Assembly (NCBI GenBank): GCA_027486275.1
Contig: JAIXPM010000327.1
Coordinates: 1-8,058, forward strand
Direction of reading: 5' to 3'
Source: Sphingomonadales bacterium
Lineage (GTDB): Bacteria > Pseudomonadota > Alphaproteobacteria > Sphingomonadales > Sphingomonadaceae
Length of the DNA: 8,058 nucleotides
In this document: positions 1 through 6,996 of the stretch, piece by piece
Layout: every line of letters begins with the position of its first letter
Position numbering within the stretch: position 1 is the stretch's first letter
The notes under the pieces: model-generated
What the model saw: only the letters and a program-made list of their open reading frames with translations
What the model was told of the DNA's origin: nothing
Database searches by the model: none
Program-made: the position numbers and the translations under genes

Positions 1-1764
1 CGCAACGGCGCCGGCAAATCCACGATGATGAAGGTGATGGCCGGCACCATCGATCCGGATGGCGGCAGCATCGAACGGCCGCGCGGCACCCGGCTGGGCT
101 GGCTGAAGCAGGAAGCCCCAATGGGGCAGGGCACGCCGTTTGAAACCGTGCTGGCCGCCGATACCGAACGCGCCGCGCTGATCGCCGAGGAAGACGCCGG
201 CGCCAGCCCTGAGCGCGTTGCCGACATCCACGAGCGGCTGATCGCTATTGATGCTCACACCGCCCCCGCTCGCGCTGCGCGAATCCTGGTGGGCTTGGGC
301 TTTGACGAGGACATGCAGGGCCGTCCGCTCGACAGCTATTCGGGTGGTTGGCGCATGCGTGTGGCGCTGGCGGCGCTGCTGTTTACCCGGCCCGATGTGC
401 TGCTGCTTGATGAACCGTCGAACCACCTCGATCTTGAATCGGCCTTGTGGCTGGAAAATTTCCTGAAATCCTATCCCGGCCTGATCGTGCTGATCAGCCA
501 CGAGCGTGATCTGCTGAACCGGGTTGCAGGCATGATCCTGCACCTCGAAGGCGGCAAGGTGCAGCTTTACACCGGCAATTACGACAGTTTCGAACGGCAA
601 CGTGCCGAACGGCTGGCGCAGCTGGAGGCCGCCCGCACCGCCCAGGCCACGCAACGCGCCAAGCTGCAGGACTATATCGCCCGCAACAGCGCCCGCGCCT
701 CCACCGCCAAGCAGGCGCAGAGCCGGCAGAAGGCGCTGGCCAAGATGCAGCCCGTTGCCGAAGCGGCCAACGATCCGACGATGAAGTTCGATTTCCCCAG
801 CCCGGAACCGCTGCGCCCGCCGCTGGTGACGCTGGATCATGCCGATGTCGGCTATGACGGGCGGGCGATCTTGAACGATCTCGATATCCGGCTCGATCCC
901 GATGACCGGCTGGCGCTGGTTGGCCGCAACGGCAACGGCAAGACGACGCTGGCCCGGCTGCTGATCGGCCAGTTGCCGACCATGGCGGGCACGCGCTTTG
1001 CGTCGGGCAAGCTGAAAGTGGGCTATTTCACCCAATATCAGGTCGAGGAACTGGATGGCGATGCCACGCCGGTGCTGATGATGGGCCGCGCGATGAAGGG
1101 CTCCAGCCCCAGCGCCGTGCGGGCGCAGCTGGGCCGTTTCGGCTTCACCGGCCCGACAGCGGAGCAGCGCATCGGCACGATGAGCGGCGGGGAAAAGGCG
1201 CGATTGGCGCTGGCGCTGGTCACCCGCGATGCGCCGCACCTGATCGTTCTCGATGAACCGACCAACCACCTCGACATCGATTGCCGCGAAGCCCTGGTGC
1301 AGGCGCTGGCCGGCTATGAAGGCGCTGTGGTGGTGGTCAGCCACGATCGGCACGTGATCGAAGCCAGCGCAGATCGGCTTGTGCTGGTTGATGCTGGTCG
1401 TGCCAGCACGTTTGACGGCAGTATCGACGATTATGAAACGCTGATTCTGGCCGGCTCCAACGCCAACACTGCTGCGCCGGCCGGCGCCAAGGTGCAACGC
1501 ATCGATCCCAAGGAAGCCCGCCGCCAGGCCGCGGCCCGCCGTGAAGCCGCCAAGCCGCTGCGCCAGGCGATGCTGGCGGCCGAAGCGCAGATGAACCGGC
1601 TGATTGCCGAACGCGAAGCGGTGGATGAGCAGATGACCCAGGCGCCGGCCGACATTACTGCCCTGATGCAGAAGCGCGGCGTGCTGGATGCCGGCATCAC
1701 GGCCGCTGAAGATGCATGGGCCGCGGCCAGTGAGGCCTATGACGCGGCGGTGGCGGCGCCCTAA
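1..1764 (+). CDS. ABC-F family ATPase (YheS-like), 5' end outside the window
   Basis: Cytosolic ATPase with two nucleotide-binding domains and no membrane segments; ABC-F proteins bind the ribosomal E site and modulate translation. The frame is open from base 1, which already lies in the first Walker A (RNGAGKST), so the start and first strands are missing; 587 codons remain. Visible in order: signature SGGWRMR (340-360), Walker B VLLLDEPSNHLD (from about 397), switch SHERD, a charged inter-domain linker rich in Arg, Ala and Gln (about 590-780), a second Walker A GRNGNGKTT (922-948), second signature MSGGEKAR (from 1180), second Walker B LIVLDEPTNHLD (from 1240), SHDRH, and an Ala/Arg/Glu-rich probable coiled-coil tail (about 1500-1761). 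The junction sequence FDFPSPEPLRPPL and the tail suggest YheS rather than Uup, but this is by eye. It converges on the minus-strand cassette and is probably unrelated to it. Confidence 0.93.
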   Translation, partial: RNGAGKSTMMKVMAGTIDPDGGSIERPRGTRLGWLKQEAPMGQGTPFETVLAADTERAALIAEEDAGASPERVADIHERLIAIDAHTAPARAARILVGLGFDEDMQGRPLDSYSGGWRMRVALAALLFTRPDVLLLDEPSNHLDLESALWLENFLKSYPGLIVLISHERDLLNRVAGMILHLEGGKVQLYTGNYDSFERQRAERLAQLEAARTAQATQRAKLQDYIARNSARASTAKQAQSRQKALAKMQPVAEAANDPTMKFDFPSPEPLRPPLVTLDHADVGYDGRAILNDLDIRLDPDDRLALVGRNGNGKTTLARLLIGQLPTMAGTRFASGKLKVGYFTQYQVEELDGDATPVLMMGRAMKGSSPSAVRAQLGRFGFTGPTAEQRIGTMSGGEKARLALALVTRDAPHLIVLDEPTNHLDIDCREALVQALAGYEGAVVVVSHDRHVIEASADRLVLVDAGRASTFDGSIDDYETLILAGSNANTAAPAGAKVQRIDPKEARRQAAARREAAKPLRQAMLAAEAQMNRLIAEREAVDEQMTQAPADITALMQKRGVLDAGITAAEDAWAAASEAYDAAVAAP

Positions 1765-2966
1765 ACCTCGATACTGACGATGCGGGTGAGGGCCGTGAGC
1801 AAGTTCACCCCGTCCCACACATTGCCGAACGCCAGCGCCTGACCGAATGGCACGATGCGATCGATGCCGTGCGGTCGGCTGGCGGCGAGCATGGCGCGCC
1901 AGTCGTCGCCGCTTACGCCAAGGCTGGCGATGGTCTGCCAGTCGCGCTGTACCAGCGGGGCGAGGTCTTCGAGGCGCTCGATGCGGCGTTCGACGAAGAA
2001 GCCGTCGCTGGCCAGCCGCGTGAGGCGGGCAAGATCGGGCGTTTCGGTTACGCGCAGGCGATAATCGCTGGTGTCGCGGTGATGCACCGGGCCAGCGGCG
2101 GCGAGCATCTGTTCGGCGACCAGCTTGTCCACCGCAGCGCGGGCGGCGAAGGGTTCGCCAGCGGCGGCGATGGCGGATTCCACCAAAGGCCAGAAGGTCG
2201 CCTGCGCGGTGGCCACCGTGGCGGCATCACCGCGCCAGAACAACGCGAGCGGTGAGGAGCAGGCCTGCTGGCCGAAAGTGACGGCATCGAGCGCGAAGCG
2301 GCGGGCCTGTTCAGCCTGGTCGGGCGCTTGGCCCCATGCGGCGGCGTCGATGACGGCGGCCGAGACCTTGCTTGGGAAGGTGAGCTCGCTGGCGTGGGGC
2401 GGCAGCGGGCTGGCGCGCACTTCGCGCACCGTGTCGTCGCCGCCCCAGATCACCCGCACATCGGCATGGGCAGAGAGCGCATCGTTGATCGGCTTTTCGG
2501 CCGGATAGCGCACAATCAAAAGGCAGGCGCGGACATCGTTGGGCAGGGTGGCCAGCGCTTCGTTCAGCAGGCGCAGCAGCAGGGTAAGCGCATCGGACTC
2601 GCGGCCGGAAACCCGCACGATGTTCACATTGCCGGCCAGCACCGACAGCAGCGCCGAATAGAGGAACATCGTATCCACATTGCCGGGCGCGATGTGGAGG
2701 GCGAGGCCACGCGGGGCCCGGGTGAGGCCATCCTTGGGCGCGAGCTGCGCAAGACTGGCCGCGCGGGCCCAGAAGGCCAGCGCCACCATTTCCGGGCGGC
2801 TGCGCGCCGCCGGATCGGCCAGGATGGCCTTGCGCACCGCATCGACCAGCGCCAGCCGCTCCGGCGCGAACGGCGCAGCACGTGGCGCGGCCAGCGTGGC
2901 GGCGATGCTGCCACTGGCCGGCGCCATGATGCTGATCTGGCGGGCGATATCGGGTGCGATGCTCAT
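1761..2966 (-). CDS. luxC-like: LuxC-like acyl-CoA/acyl-protein reductase
   Basis: Predicted NAD(P)H-dependent reductase of an activated acyl group (acyl-CoA or acyl-enzyme) to the aldehyde. It belongs to the LuxC family of the aldehyde-dehydrogenase superfamily and is cytosolic. The protein is 401 aa, somewhat shorter than the roughly 480 aa of Vibrio LuxC. Visible: nucleotide-binding-type segment HIAPGNVDTMFLYSALLS (91-108) followed by GNVNIVRVSGRESD; the catalytic-cysteine motif FGQQACSSP with Cys236 as the predicted thioester nucleophile; and the typical LuxC C-terminus HGIDRIVPFGQAL...WDG (366-386). The ATG at 2966 overlaps the luxE stop as ATGA, so I prefer it to an in-frame start 33 codons upstream that would lie inside luxE and adds Pro/Arg-rich non-homologous sequence. 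It is the last gene of the cassette, and its TAG overlaps the TAA of the convergent ABC-F gene. No luciferase gene is nearby. Family is near certain; the acyl substrate is unknown. Confidence 0.9.
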   Translation of the reverse strand: MSIAPDIARQISIMAPASGSIAATLAAPRAAPFAPERLALVDAVRKAILADPAARSRPEMVALAFWARAASLAQLAPKDGLTRAPRGLALHIAPGNVDTMFLYSALLSVLAGNVNIVRVSGRESDALTLLLRLLNEALATLPNDVRACLLIVRYPAEKPINDALSAHADVRVIWGGDDTVREVRASPLPPHASELTFPSKVSAAVIDAAAWGQAPDQAEQARRFALDAVTFGQQACSSPLALFWRGDAATVATAQATFWPLVESAIAAAGEPFAARAAVDKLVAEQMLAAAGPVHHRDTSDYRLRVTETPDLARLTRLASDGFFVERRIERLEDLAPLVQRDWQTIASLGVSGDDWRAMLAASRPHGIDRIVPFGQALAFGNVWDGVNLLTALTRIVSIEV

Positions 2967-4057
2967 GCGGCCTGGGCTGTGTGCGTATCGGAACAGCCGC
3001 GCATTTCGGCGGCCGGGATGCGGCCCAGCACGCGGAAGGTGCGGCCCATGCGACCGCACGGGCAATCATCTTCGCCGGTCAGCACGCCGCGATCTTCGGT
3101 CAGCAGGCTGTGGCCGGGGTAGGAGAGCGGGATGGCGGAGACGACCTGGATGATGCCTTCCTGGCCCAGCCCAAGCGGTTGCCAATCGAGCGGATCGCGG
3201 ATGATCACATCGGCAAAGCCGGGCGCGTGCAGGCGGCCATGATCACATTCCATGAACACCGATCCGACCTGTTCGACCATGCCGTAGAAATTGTGGACAT
3301 GATCGAAGCCGGCACGTTCCAGGGCCACGGATTTGAACTGTTCGTTCGACACCGCTTCGTCTTCCAGCTTTTTCCAGCCGCCCGAATGGATCAGCACGCT
3401 GCCGGGGAAATCCAGCGTGATGCCAGCGCGTTCCAGCGCGGACAGGAAATATTTCCACACCATGAAGGTGAAGCCGAAAGCGAAGATCGGCTTGCCGGCG
3501 TGCTTTTCGGCAAATTCGGTGATGGCGGGCAGGTTCAGCCCCATATCCTCATCGTTCAGCGCATAGATGTGGGCACGGCCATAGGTCATCATGCCCAATA
3601 TGCCGGCACCGCGCGCCGAAAAGCTGGTGCGATCACGCACCACGCCGGGGTGATCGATGATCAGCATCGGCCGGCGATCCTTGCCGATGAAATTGGTGGT
3701 GATGGCCGCTAGCGCGCGGCTTTGCGCTTGGGCGGTGGCCTGATCGAGATAGATGCGTGATGGCACCTGGCCAGTGGTGCCGGACGAGGTGAGCGTTTTG
3801 AAAATCGCGTCGCTCGGGATGGACTTGAGGTCGAGCTCCTTGAACAGGCGCACCGGCAGGAACGGCACATCGGCGATGCCGATCGGCGCGGCGCGGCCCT
3901 GTGCTGCGAGTATACCGGCATATTGTGGGCAGTTTGCGGCGTGATGCAGCGTCAATTCGGCCAGCGCGGCGCCGAGCAGGCGGTTCTTCTCGGCCGCGTC
4001 CAGCGCGAACGGCGGGGCGGCCAGCACGGCATCGCGTGCCTGCATCACTTCGCTCAT
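2963..4057 (-). CDS. luxE-like: LuxE-like acyl-protein synthetase
   Basis: Predicted ATP-dependent acyl-protein synthetase of the adenylate-forming superfamily. In luminous bacteria LuxE forms an acyl-AMP, transfers the acyl group to its own cysteine and hands it to LuxC. The protein is 364 aa, normal for the family. Visible: phosphate-binding motif TSSGTTGQVPS (90-100), HSGGWKK (224-230), the A5-type motif NFYGMVEQVGS (256-266), LLTEDRG (318-324), a Cys-X-Cys pair in DDCPCGRMGR (332 and 334), and GRIPAAEMRGCS near the end. Cys355, nine residues before the C-terminus, is my candidate acyl acceptor by analogy with the near-C-terminal cysteine of Vibrio LuxE. The ATG at 4057 is chosen over one five codons upstream because GGGAGG sits 7 nt before it and it overlaps the ligase stop as ATGA. 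The stop overlaps the luxC start, so the three genes look translationally coupled. Confidence 0.9.
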   Translation of the reverse strand: MSEVMQARDAVLAAPPFALDAAEKNRLLGAALAELTLHHAANCPQYAGILAAQGRAAPIGIADVPFLPVRLFKELDLKSIPSDAIFKTLTSSGTTGQVPSRIYLDQATAQAQSRALAAITTNFIGKDRRPMLIIDHPGVVRDRTSFSARGAGILGMMTYGRAHIYALNDEDMGLNLPAITEFAEKHAGKPIFAFGFTFMVWKYFLSALERAGITLDFPGSVLIHSGGWKKLEDEAVSNEQFKSVALERAGFDHVHNFYGMVEQVGSVFMECDHGRLHAPGFADVIIRDPLDWQPLGLGQEGIIQVVSAIPLSYPGHSLLTEDRGVLTGEDDCPCGRMGRTFRVLGRIPAAEMRGCSDTHTAQAA

Positions 4058-5427
4058 GTTGCCGCCTCCCATGCCTGGCCCAATGCGCCATAGAGCAGTT
4101 TGCCCGAAGAGGCACGCGGCAGGGAAGCCACGGATTTCACCATCAGGCCGCGCGGCGGGAAGGAAAAGGCGGCGATCAGCGCGGCGCGCACGGTTTCGGG
4201 GTCGCCGGCTTCGACAAGCACGCGCAGCTGATCATCCTGCCCGAAGGAAACGCCCGGCACGTCCATGCGGGCCAGCTGCGCGTCGATATCATCCAGATTC
4301 ACCCGCGTGCCGAACAGCTTGATCATGCGGCTGGCGCGGCCGGTGATGGAAAGGATACCGGCCTCGTCGCGGCTGGCAAGATCGCCGGTCATCAGCACGC
4401 CGCCGAGTTCGTCTCCGCGCGCCAGATCGGCGGCGCCTTGCGCATAGCCCATCATGATGGCCGGCGAGGTGCAGCGCATCTCACCGGAGACGCCGGGTTC
4501 GCTGATCACCGCGCCATCGGCCGCGATCAGGTCGATGGTGACGCCGGGGATCGGCATGCCGATGGCGCCGACATGGCTGGCCAGCAGTTGCGGTGGCAGC
4601 CAAGTCAGGCGCGGGCCGGCTTCGGTCTGGCCGTACATGGTGATGAAACGGCAGCCAACCGCGGCAGCCCATTCGGCATATTTGGCGGCCACCGGTGCCG
4701 GCAGCTTGCCGCCGGCCTGGGTGAGGGTGGTGAGTGTGGGCGTTGCCAGCCGGTCCAGCCCCAGCCGGCGGATGGCGTCATAATGGAAGGGTACGCCGGC
4801 CAAGCTGGTGGCGGCGCGGCTTTTGAGCCCCTCCCAGAATTCGGCCTGCATGACGCCGTGGGCGGTCACCTCGATGCAGGCGCCCACCAGCGCGTGGCTG
4901 TTCATGACGCTCATGCCATAGGAATAGCTGGTCGGCAGGGCGAGGAAGGGGCGCTCGGCGGCGGTCAGCCCAAGATAGTCGGCGATGGCCTGCGCGTTTG
5001 CCAGCAGAGCAGCTGCGGTGAAGCGCGCCAGCTTGGGGCTGCCGGTGCTGCCGGAGGTAGAGAGCAGCACGGACAGATCGGGGTGCAGCGCGGTGCCGCC
5101 GGGGCCGGGGCTGATGGCGCCCTCCGGATCGATGATGGCGTCGGGGCGATACAGATCGACCAGCGCCGCCAGCCGTTCCGGCGCAAGGTCATGCTCGATG
5201 GCCAGCGTGGCGTGTTCGCTGGTCAGCAGCGCCAGCCACGCCGCCACCGACGCAGCGCTGTTGGCGGTGCGCAGGAAAACCAGCGAACGCCGGCCCAGCG
5301 CCGCATCCAGCGTGGCGCGCAGTGCGAGGATGTCAGCATAGCTTATGGTCTGGCCGGCGTCATCGCGCACCGCCGTGGCATTGCCATGGCCGGCAAGGAT
5401 GGCGCTCCAGGAATTGCCGGTCGTCAT
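4054..5427 (-). CDS. AMP-forming acyl ligase (acyl-CoA/acyl-ACP synthetase family)
   Basis: Adenylate-forming enzyme that activates a carboxylic acid with ATP and should transfer it to a thiol, most likely the phosphopantetheine of the ACP encoded just upstream. The protein is 457 aa, compact for the family and cytosolic. Visible core motifs: A3 STSGSTGSPK (124-133), A5 MYGQTEAGP (264-272), A7 TGDL (347-350), hinge/A8 GRASRMIKLFGTRVN (363-377), and A10 LPRASSGK with probable catalytic Lys443. All key positions are intact. Substrate-pocket residues cannot be assigned by eye, so the acid is unknown. The ATG at 5427 lies 18 nt after the ACP stop; a GTG three codons upstream is an alternative, and neither has a clear ribosome-binding site, suggesting reinitiation. 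The last codons hold the luxE ribosome-binding site and the stop overlaps the luxE start. D-alanine or amino-acid activation is possible but less supported than a fatty or hydroxy acid. Confidence 0.88.
   Translation of the reverse strand: MTTGNSWSAILAGHGNATAVRDDAGQTISYADILALRATLDAALGRRSLVFLRTANSAASVAAWLALLTSEHATLAIEHDLAPERLAALVDLYRPDAIIDPEGAISPGPGGTALHPDLSVLLSTSGSTGSPKLARFTAAALLANAQAIADYLGLTAAERPFLALPTSYSYGMSVMNSHALVGACIEVTAHGVMQAEFWEGLKSRAATSLAGVPFHYDAIRRLGLDRLATPTLTTLTQAGGKLPAPVAAKYAEWAAAVGCRFITMYGQTEAGPRLTWLPPQLLASHVGAIGMPIPGVTIDLIAADGAVISEPGVSGEMRCTSPAIMMGYAQGAADLARGDELGGVLMTGDLASRDEAGILSITGRASRMIKLFGTRVNLDDIDAQLARMDVPGVSFGQDDQLRVLVEAGDPETVRAALIAAFSFPPRGLMVKSVASLPRASSGKLLYGALGQAWEAAT
4065..4070 (-). 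promoter_or_regulatory. Ribosome-binding site of the luxE-like gene
   Basis: GGGAGG on the minus strand, 7 nt before the ATG at 4057, inside the last codons of the ligase gene. It is the clearest Shine-Dalgarno in the cassette and decides the LuxE start against the ATG at 4072, which overlaps the site itself. Confidence 0.75.
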
Positions 5428-5445
5428 GGCCGGCACGTCAGGCGT

Positions 5446-5676
5446 TCAGGCCGTGACGTCATATTTGGCCAGGATCTCGCGTACCTTGGCCACGCTCGAC
5501 ATGGCCACGATGTCGTCGGCGTCCAGCATGATGTCGAAATTGTCTTCCAGCGCGGTCACCAGCACCATGTGGGCCACCGAGTCCCATTCCTTGATCGACT
5601 GGTAGGCAAGGCTGTCCACCACGCTGGCCGCATCGATCATGAGCGATTCCGCAAAGACTTCGGCAAGCGATTTCAT
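5446..5676 (-). CDS. Free-standing acyl carrier protein
   Basis: Small acidic carrier protein of 76 aa, the usual ACP length. The attachment motif reads EWDSVAHMVLVTALED, with Ser33 as the predicted 4'-phosphopantetheine site. The W-D-S-x-x-H-M form differs from the DSL motif of fatty-acid-synthesis AcpP and resembles specialised carriers paired with a dedicated adenylating enzyme, so this is probably not the housekeeping ACP. The flanking helices, with ADDIVAMSSVAKVREIL towards the end, fit the ACP fold. The ATG at 5676 has a GGGA 8 nt upstream. It precedes the ligase by 18 nt, so the ligase is the likely loading enzyme. No phosphopantetheinyl transferase is in the window, so activation must rely on one encoded elsewhere. 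The acyl cargo is unknown. Confidence 0.9.
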   Translation of the reverse strand: MKSLAEVFAESLMIDAASVVDSLAYQSIKEWDSVAHMVLVTALEDNFDIMLDADDIVAMSSVAKVREILAKYDVTA

Positions 5677-5748
5677 CAGGCAATTCCCGGTAACAAAAGG
5701 TTGATGACCAATAACGGGTGGAGAGCCGTGAAATCAAGCGCTGGCTGT
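5677..5748 (-). other. 72-bp gap between the SDR and ACP genes
   Basis: This non-coding gap is A/T-richer than its surroundings and separates the FkbM/acyltransferase/SDR group from the ACP/ligase/LuxE/LuxC group. A weak promoter-like pair on the minus strand is TTGATT (5737-5732) and TATTGG (5713-5708), with an 18-nt spacer and only partial consensus matches. No terminator-like hairpin with a U-run is visible, so read-through is likely. A GGGA (5688-5685) serves the ACP start. Confidence 0.3.
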
Positions 5749-6492
5749 TTACATTGCCATTGCGCCATCCACCCCGATCACCTGCCCGCTGATATAGCGC
5801 GCGCCGTCGCCAGCCAGGAAAAGCACCAGCGGCGCAACATCATCCGGCTGGCCAGTTCGGCCCAGCGCAATGCGCTCCACCAGGGCGGCGCGCTTGTCGG
5901 CTGGGATACCGGCGGTCATGTCGGTTTCGATCGTGCCCGGCGCCACCGCGTTGACCCTGATGCCGCGGCCGCCCACTTCGCGCGCCAGGCTGAGCGTGAG
6001 GCCGATCACGCCTGCCTTGGCGGCGCCATAAGCCGTGTGGCCGGGATAGCCGACGCGGCCGATGATCGAGGTGAGGTTGATGATCGAACCGCCGCCCGAA
6101 CGCCCCATCAGCCGCACCGCATATTGGCAGCAGGTGAGCGTGCCGGTGAGATTGGTGGCGAGCGTTTCAGCCATGAGCCCGGTGCTGGTCATCTCGATCA
6201 CCGCGTCCTTCAGCACGCCGGCGTTGTTGACCAATATGTCGAGCCGGCCGGCCTGTTTCTGCAGTGCCATGAAGGCGGCTTTGACCGCCGCCGGATCGGC
6301 AACATCGAAGGGCAGGGGGTGCAGATGATCAGCCATGCCACTGCCGGCGATCATCGCTTCCACCGCTTCGGTGCTGCGGCCGCCAACGAACACGGTGGCG
6401 CCCGCACCGGCCAAGGCCAGCACGATGGCGCGGCCGATGCCGCGCGTGCCGCCGGTCACCAATGCGACGCGGCCGGAAAGATCGCCCGCCAT
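5749..6492 (-). CDS. Short-chain dehydrogenase/reductase, FabG-like (3-oxoacyl-ACP reductase type)
   Basis: Classical short-chain dehydrogenase with a Rossmann fold, 247 aa, the standard FabG length. Visible: cofactor glycine motif TGGTRGIG (13-20), Arg39 after the second strand (GGRS), which favours NADP(H), NNAG (89-92), and the full catalytic tetrad Asn114, Ser142, Tyr155, Lys159 (YGAAK). The tail RYISGQVIGVDGAMAM is typical of FabG-type enzymes. In this setting it could reduce a 3-oxoacyl group on the neighbouring ACP to the 3-hydroxyacyl form, or reduce the aldehyde made by LuxC; a sugar-oxidoreductase role is also possible and the motifs do not decide. The start lies 4 nt after the acyltransferase stop, so the two are surely co-transcribed. 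Family very sure, substrate inferred. Confidence 0.92.
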   Translation of the reverse strand: MAGDLSGRVALVTGGTRGIGRAIVLALAGAGATVFVGGRSTEAVEAMIAGSGMADHLHPLPFDVADPAAVKAAFMALQKQAGRLDILVNNAGVLKDAVIEMTSTGLMAETLATNLTGTLTCCQYAVRLMGRSGGGSIINLTSIIGRVGYPGHTAYGAAKAGVIGLTLSLAREVGGRGIRVNAVAPGTIETDMTAGIPADKRAALVERIALGRTGQPDDVAPLVLFLAGDGARYISGQVIGVDGAMAM

Positions 6493-6496
6493 GGCC

Positions 6497-6988
6497 TTAC
6501 TCGGCTGCAGCAGCGGGGGCGGGAACGGCAGCCTCCGCCGAGCGCTTGCTTTCGCGATCGAGGATCAGGCCCCATTTGCCGGTGACGATGCCGGTTTCCA
6601 GCACACGCGCCGGGTTGCCGAACACGATGCTGCCGGGCGGCACGTCGCGCATCACCACGCTGCCCATCGAAACGATGCTGCCATCGCCCACGTTTACGCC
6701 TGGCATGATGATGCTGTGCGCGCCGATGCTGCAGCGGCTGCCGATCTTGGTATCGATGTGCAGGTTGCGCGTCATGTCGTGCGACAGGATGGTGGCACCG
6801 AACACGATGGCGGTATCTTCACCGATGTGGATGCCGGCCGGGTTGGTGAGATCAAGCTTGGCCGAGAAGCTGACGGCGCTGCCCCTGCCGATGTTCATGC
6901 CCCAGACTTTGTTGAAGTAGAAGCGGCGCCATTCCATGATGGCGTTGCGCAGATCGCGCCGCAGTCTGGACAGGCGGGTCGTGGCCAT
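6497..6988 (-). CDS. Left-handed beta-helix (hexapeptide repeat) acyltransferase
   Basis: Small acyltransferase of 163 aa from the hexapeptide-repeat family (WcaF/Maa/serine-acetyltransferase-like), which usually moves acetyl or another acyl group from CoA or ACP to a sugar or amino sugar. Imperfect hexapeptide turns run from about residue 31 to 125 (IGRGSAVSF, IHIGEDTAIVFGA, KIGSRCSIGAHSI, VNVGDGSIVSMGSVV) and close with the family ending VPPGSIVFGNPARVL. His70 in ILSHD is in the usual position for the catalytic base. An Arg-rich amphipathic N-terminus and an Ala/Pro-rich tail flank the helix. The ATG at 6988 is chosen because it starts 8 nt after the methyltransferase stop; a longer open frame upstream is only the overlapping methyltransferase read in the wrong phase. 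Position beside FkbM and a putative flippase suggests a glycan or glycolipid acceptor. Confidence 0.87.
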   Translation of the reverse strand: MATTRLSRLRRDLRNAIMEWRRFYFNKVWGMNIGRGSAVSFSAKLDLTNPAGIHIGEDTAIVFGATILSHDMTRNLHIDTKIGSRCSIGAHSIIMPGVNVGDGSIVSMGSVVMRDVPPGSIVFGNPARVLETGIVTGKWGLILDRESKRSAEAAVPAPAAAAE

Positions 6989-6996
6989 TGCTCTGC

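Noticed and set aside
2967..3065. 33-residue N-terminal extension of the LuxC-like protein
   Set aside because: It would lie within luxE in another frame, is Arg/Pro-rich and unlike the family. The ATGA-coupled ATG at 2966 is the better start.
2328..3712. Plus-strand open frames opposite luxC and luxE
   Set aside because: Same cause: GC-rich antisense readings without domains.
5428..5436. GTG start for the ligase three codons upstream
   Set aside because: No better ribosome-binding context than the ATG at 5427; kept only as an alternative.
1761..5676. A bioluminescence (lux) operon
   Set aside because: No luciferase subunits and no LuxD-type thioesterase are present. The LuxC/LuxE families are also found in non-luminous bacteria.
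3901..6585. Very long open frame (894 codons) on the plus strand
   Set aside because: It is antisense to luxE, ligase, ACP and SDR, all of which show clear family motifs. Its translation is Gly/Ala/His/Arg-rich with no recognisable domain, as expected when high-GC codon bias suppresses stops on the opposite strand.
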